A stretch of DNA of 64,000 nucleotides, taken from Woeseiaceae bacterium (GTDB lineage: Bacteria; Pseudomonadota; Gammaproteobacteria; Steroidobacterales; Woeseiaceae). The notes below the pieces were generated by a model. That model searched no databases. It was not told where the DNA came from and saw only the letters and a list, made by a program, of their open reading frames with translations. Shown here piece by piece: positions 63,260 to 64,000 of the stretch. The stretch covers positions 1 to 64,000 of the forward strand of contig JANQGQ010000010.1 of the NCBI GenBank assembly GCA_028277185.1. The letters run 5' to 3'. Every line of letters starts with the position of its first letter. The first letter of the stretch is position 1. Made by a program: the position numbers and the translations under genes.

Positions 63260-64000
63260 CTATTCTCCCGGCTCGTCCTCGTCGGGGCCCGGAATACCGA
63301 AAGTCCGAACCTCGGCAGGAGGGGCGTCCGCTTCTCCGGCGCTCCGGCTGCCGTCGGCAACGGCCGGCGGCTTCTGCGGCAGGCGGCTGGTCTGAGCGGT
63401 CAGTACCTGGACGAATTTTTGCGCACCTGGCGGCGCGGTGCCGGCGCCGCTCGCGAAGATCTTCTCTGGCGTCATGTCCGGCGCGCCGTAGTACGCCGCG
63501 TTTGCCTTGCGGTCCATTGCGACGCCCGAGCCCTCCAGCGAAACGCCGGCGAACAGACCGCGGCTCCGCGAGTAGGAATACACCTCGGCCTTGAGCTGCA
63601 CGTCGGTTGCGGCGCTGGTCGTACGGCCCACGGGGCCGGCCGCGATCGACGCGTCGGCTCCCAGCGTGAGCGTGCCGTTCGCCAGACCGTCGACTCCCCT
63701 CTGACTCTTGAAGACCAGGATGACGTCGGTTGCCTGCGCGCCGATCTGAAAGCCGAAGCTGCCCGCGGTCAATGAGACGAAAGCGGGATTGCTCCAGCTG
63801 TTGTCCGGGCGCCGCACGATCAACACGCCTTTCCCGTGGCGAGCGCCCACGCCGAAGGCAGCCTTGACGACGCTCGGGATGACGGCGACGGCGTAAGCGC
63901 TCGACAGGAGCGTGGGAGGGATCGACTGTTCCGGAATCTGAAGCAGCTGGTTGAGGACCTCGGTTGCCTCGGCAACGCGCTTTTCCTCGCGCGTCGCGGC
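63260..64000 (-). CDS. SYLF/Ysc84-domain lipid-binding protein, partial
   Basis: The gene leaves the window at the right edge, and 246 residues from the C-terminus are visible, beginning AATREEKRVAEATEVLNQLL. SYLF signatures are AYAVAVIPSVVKAAFGVGARHGKGVLIVR, NPAFVSLTAGSFGFQIGAQATDVILVF and YSYSRSRGLFAGVSLEGSGV. Family members bind phospholipids. A Pro-rich tail (about the last 55 residues) is not part of the domain. A signal peptide would lie in the missing part, so location is unknown. Confidence 0.88.
   Translation of the reverse strand, partial: AATREEKRVAEATEVLNQLLQIPEQSIPPTLLSSAYAVAVIPSVVKAAFGVGARHGKGVLIVRRPDNSWSNPAFVSLTAGSFGFQIGAQATDVILVFKSQRGVDGLANGTLTLGADASIAAGPVGRTTSAATDVQLKAEVYSYSRSRGLFAGVSLEGSGVAMDRKANAAYYGAPDMTPEKIFASGAGTAPPGAQKFVQVLTAQTSRLPQKPPAVADGSRSAGEADAPPAEVRTFGIPGPDEDEPGE

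Overview
The window is a GC-rich, densely coded bacterial chromosome segment. The gene content (an icd-aceK pair, oadGAB, an Omp85-type outer-membrane protein, a TonB receptor, OmpA-like and EexN-like lipoproteins, an LplT-PlsC-type lipid protein) indicates a Gram-negative gammaproteobacterium, probably free-living and possibly marine because of the sodium-pump decarboxylase. Genus-level placement cannot be made from this sequence alone. No rRNA, tRNA, CRISPR array, integrase or transposase was seen.

Layout. 1-2.0 kb: the end of an isochorismatase-type hydrolase, HMG-CoA lyase, a VOC protein and a lower-GC orphan. 2.0-7.0 kb: a single-POTRA Omp85-like protein divergent from the Na+-pumping oxaloacetate decarboxylase operon oadG-oadA-oadB. 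7.0-17.6 kb: housekeeping metabolism (M20 peptidase, MBL hydrolase, branched-chain aminotransferase, hemN, ctaA, an FMN oxidase, cold-shock protein, TauE-type transporter, redoxin, quinone oxidoreductase). 17.7-21.6 kb: a tightly coupled acetoacetyl-CoA synthetase / thioesterase / glpK run. 21.5-24.5 kb: a membrane-lipid group (GT4 glycosyltransferase, PAP2 phosphatase, DgkA, LpxH-like phosphoesterase).

24.7-39.7 kb is the most unusual part. About twelve co-directional genes combine two Ser/Thr kinases (one with zinc ribbons, one transmembrane with a repeat-rich periplasmic part), a PP2C phosphatase, two lipoprotein candidates, a five-PEGA protein ending in a cysteine-free formylglycine-enzyme-like domain, a MotA/TolQ/ExbB-type channel subunit, an actin-like ATPase fused to an FHA domain, two membrane-anchored vWA proteins, and an OmpA-like protein closed by a good terminator. 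The two vWA proteins share an N-terminal membrane helix with a buried aspartate, as in ExbD/MotB. I infer a phospho-regulated, ion-driven envelope machine whose stator-B-like subunits carry vWA domains. I recognise no described system with this exact composition.

39.8-50.8 kb: a DUF1801 protein, a frameshifted DUF222/HNH endonuclease gene, phhB, a threonine-dehydratase-type enzyme, an orphan ParA, a divergent ilvB/ilvH pair, and an ilvH-proB-proA-glpD run with overlapping start and stop codons. 50.8-56.3 kb (minus strand): a small unknown gene, a TonB-dependent receptor, icd and aceK. 56.5-64 kb: a 1350-residue ATPase-TM-P-domain-WD40-like protein, an MFS/PlsC fusion, an EexN-type lipoprotein and a truncated SYLF-domain protein.

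Start codons and domain calls were read by eye from translations. No database search was possible.
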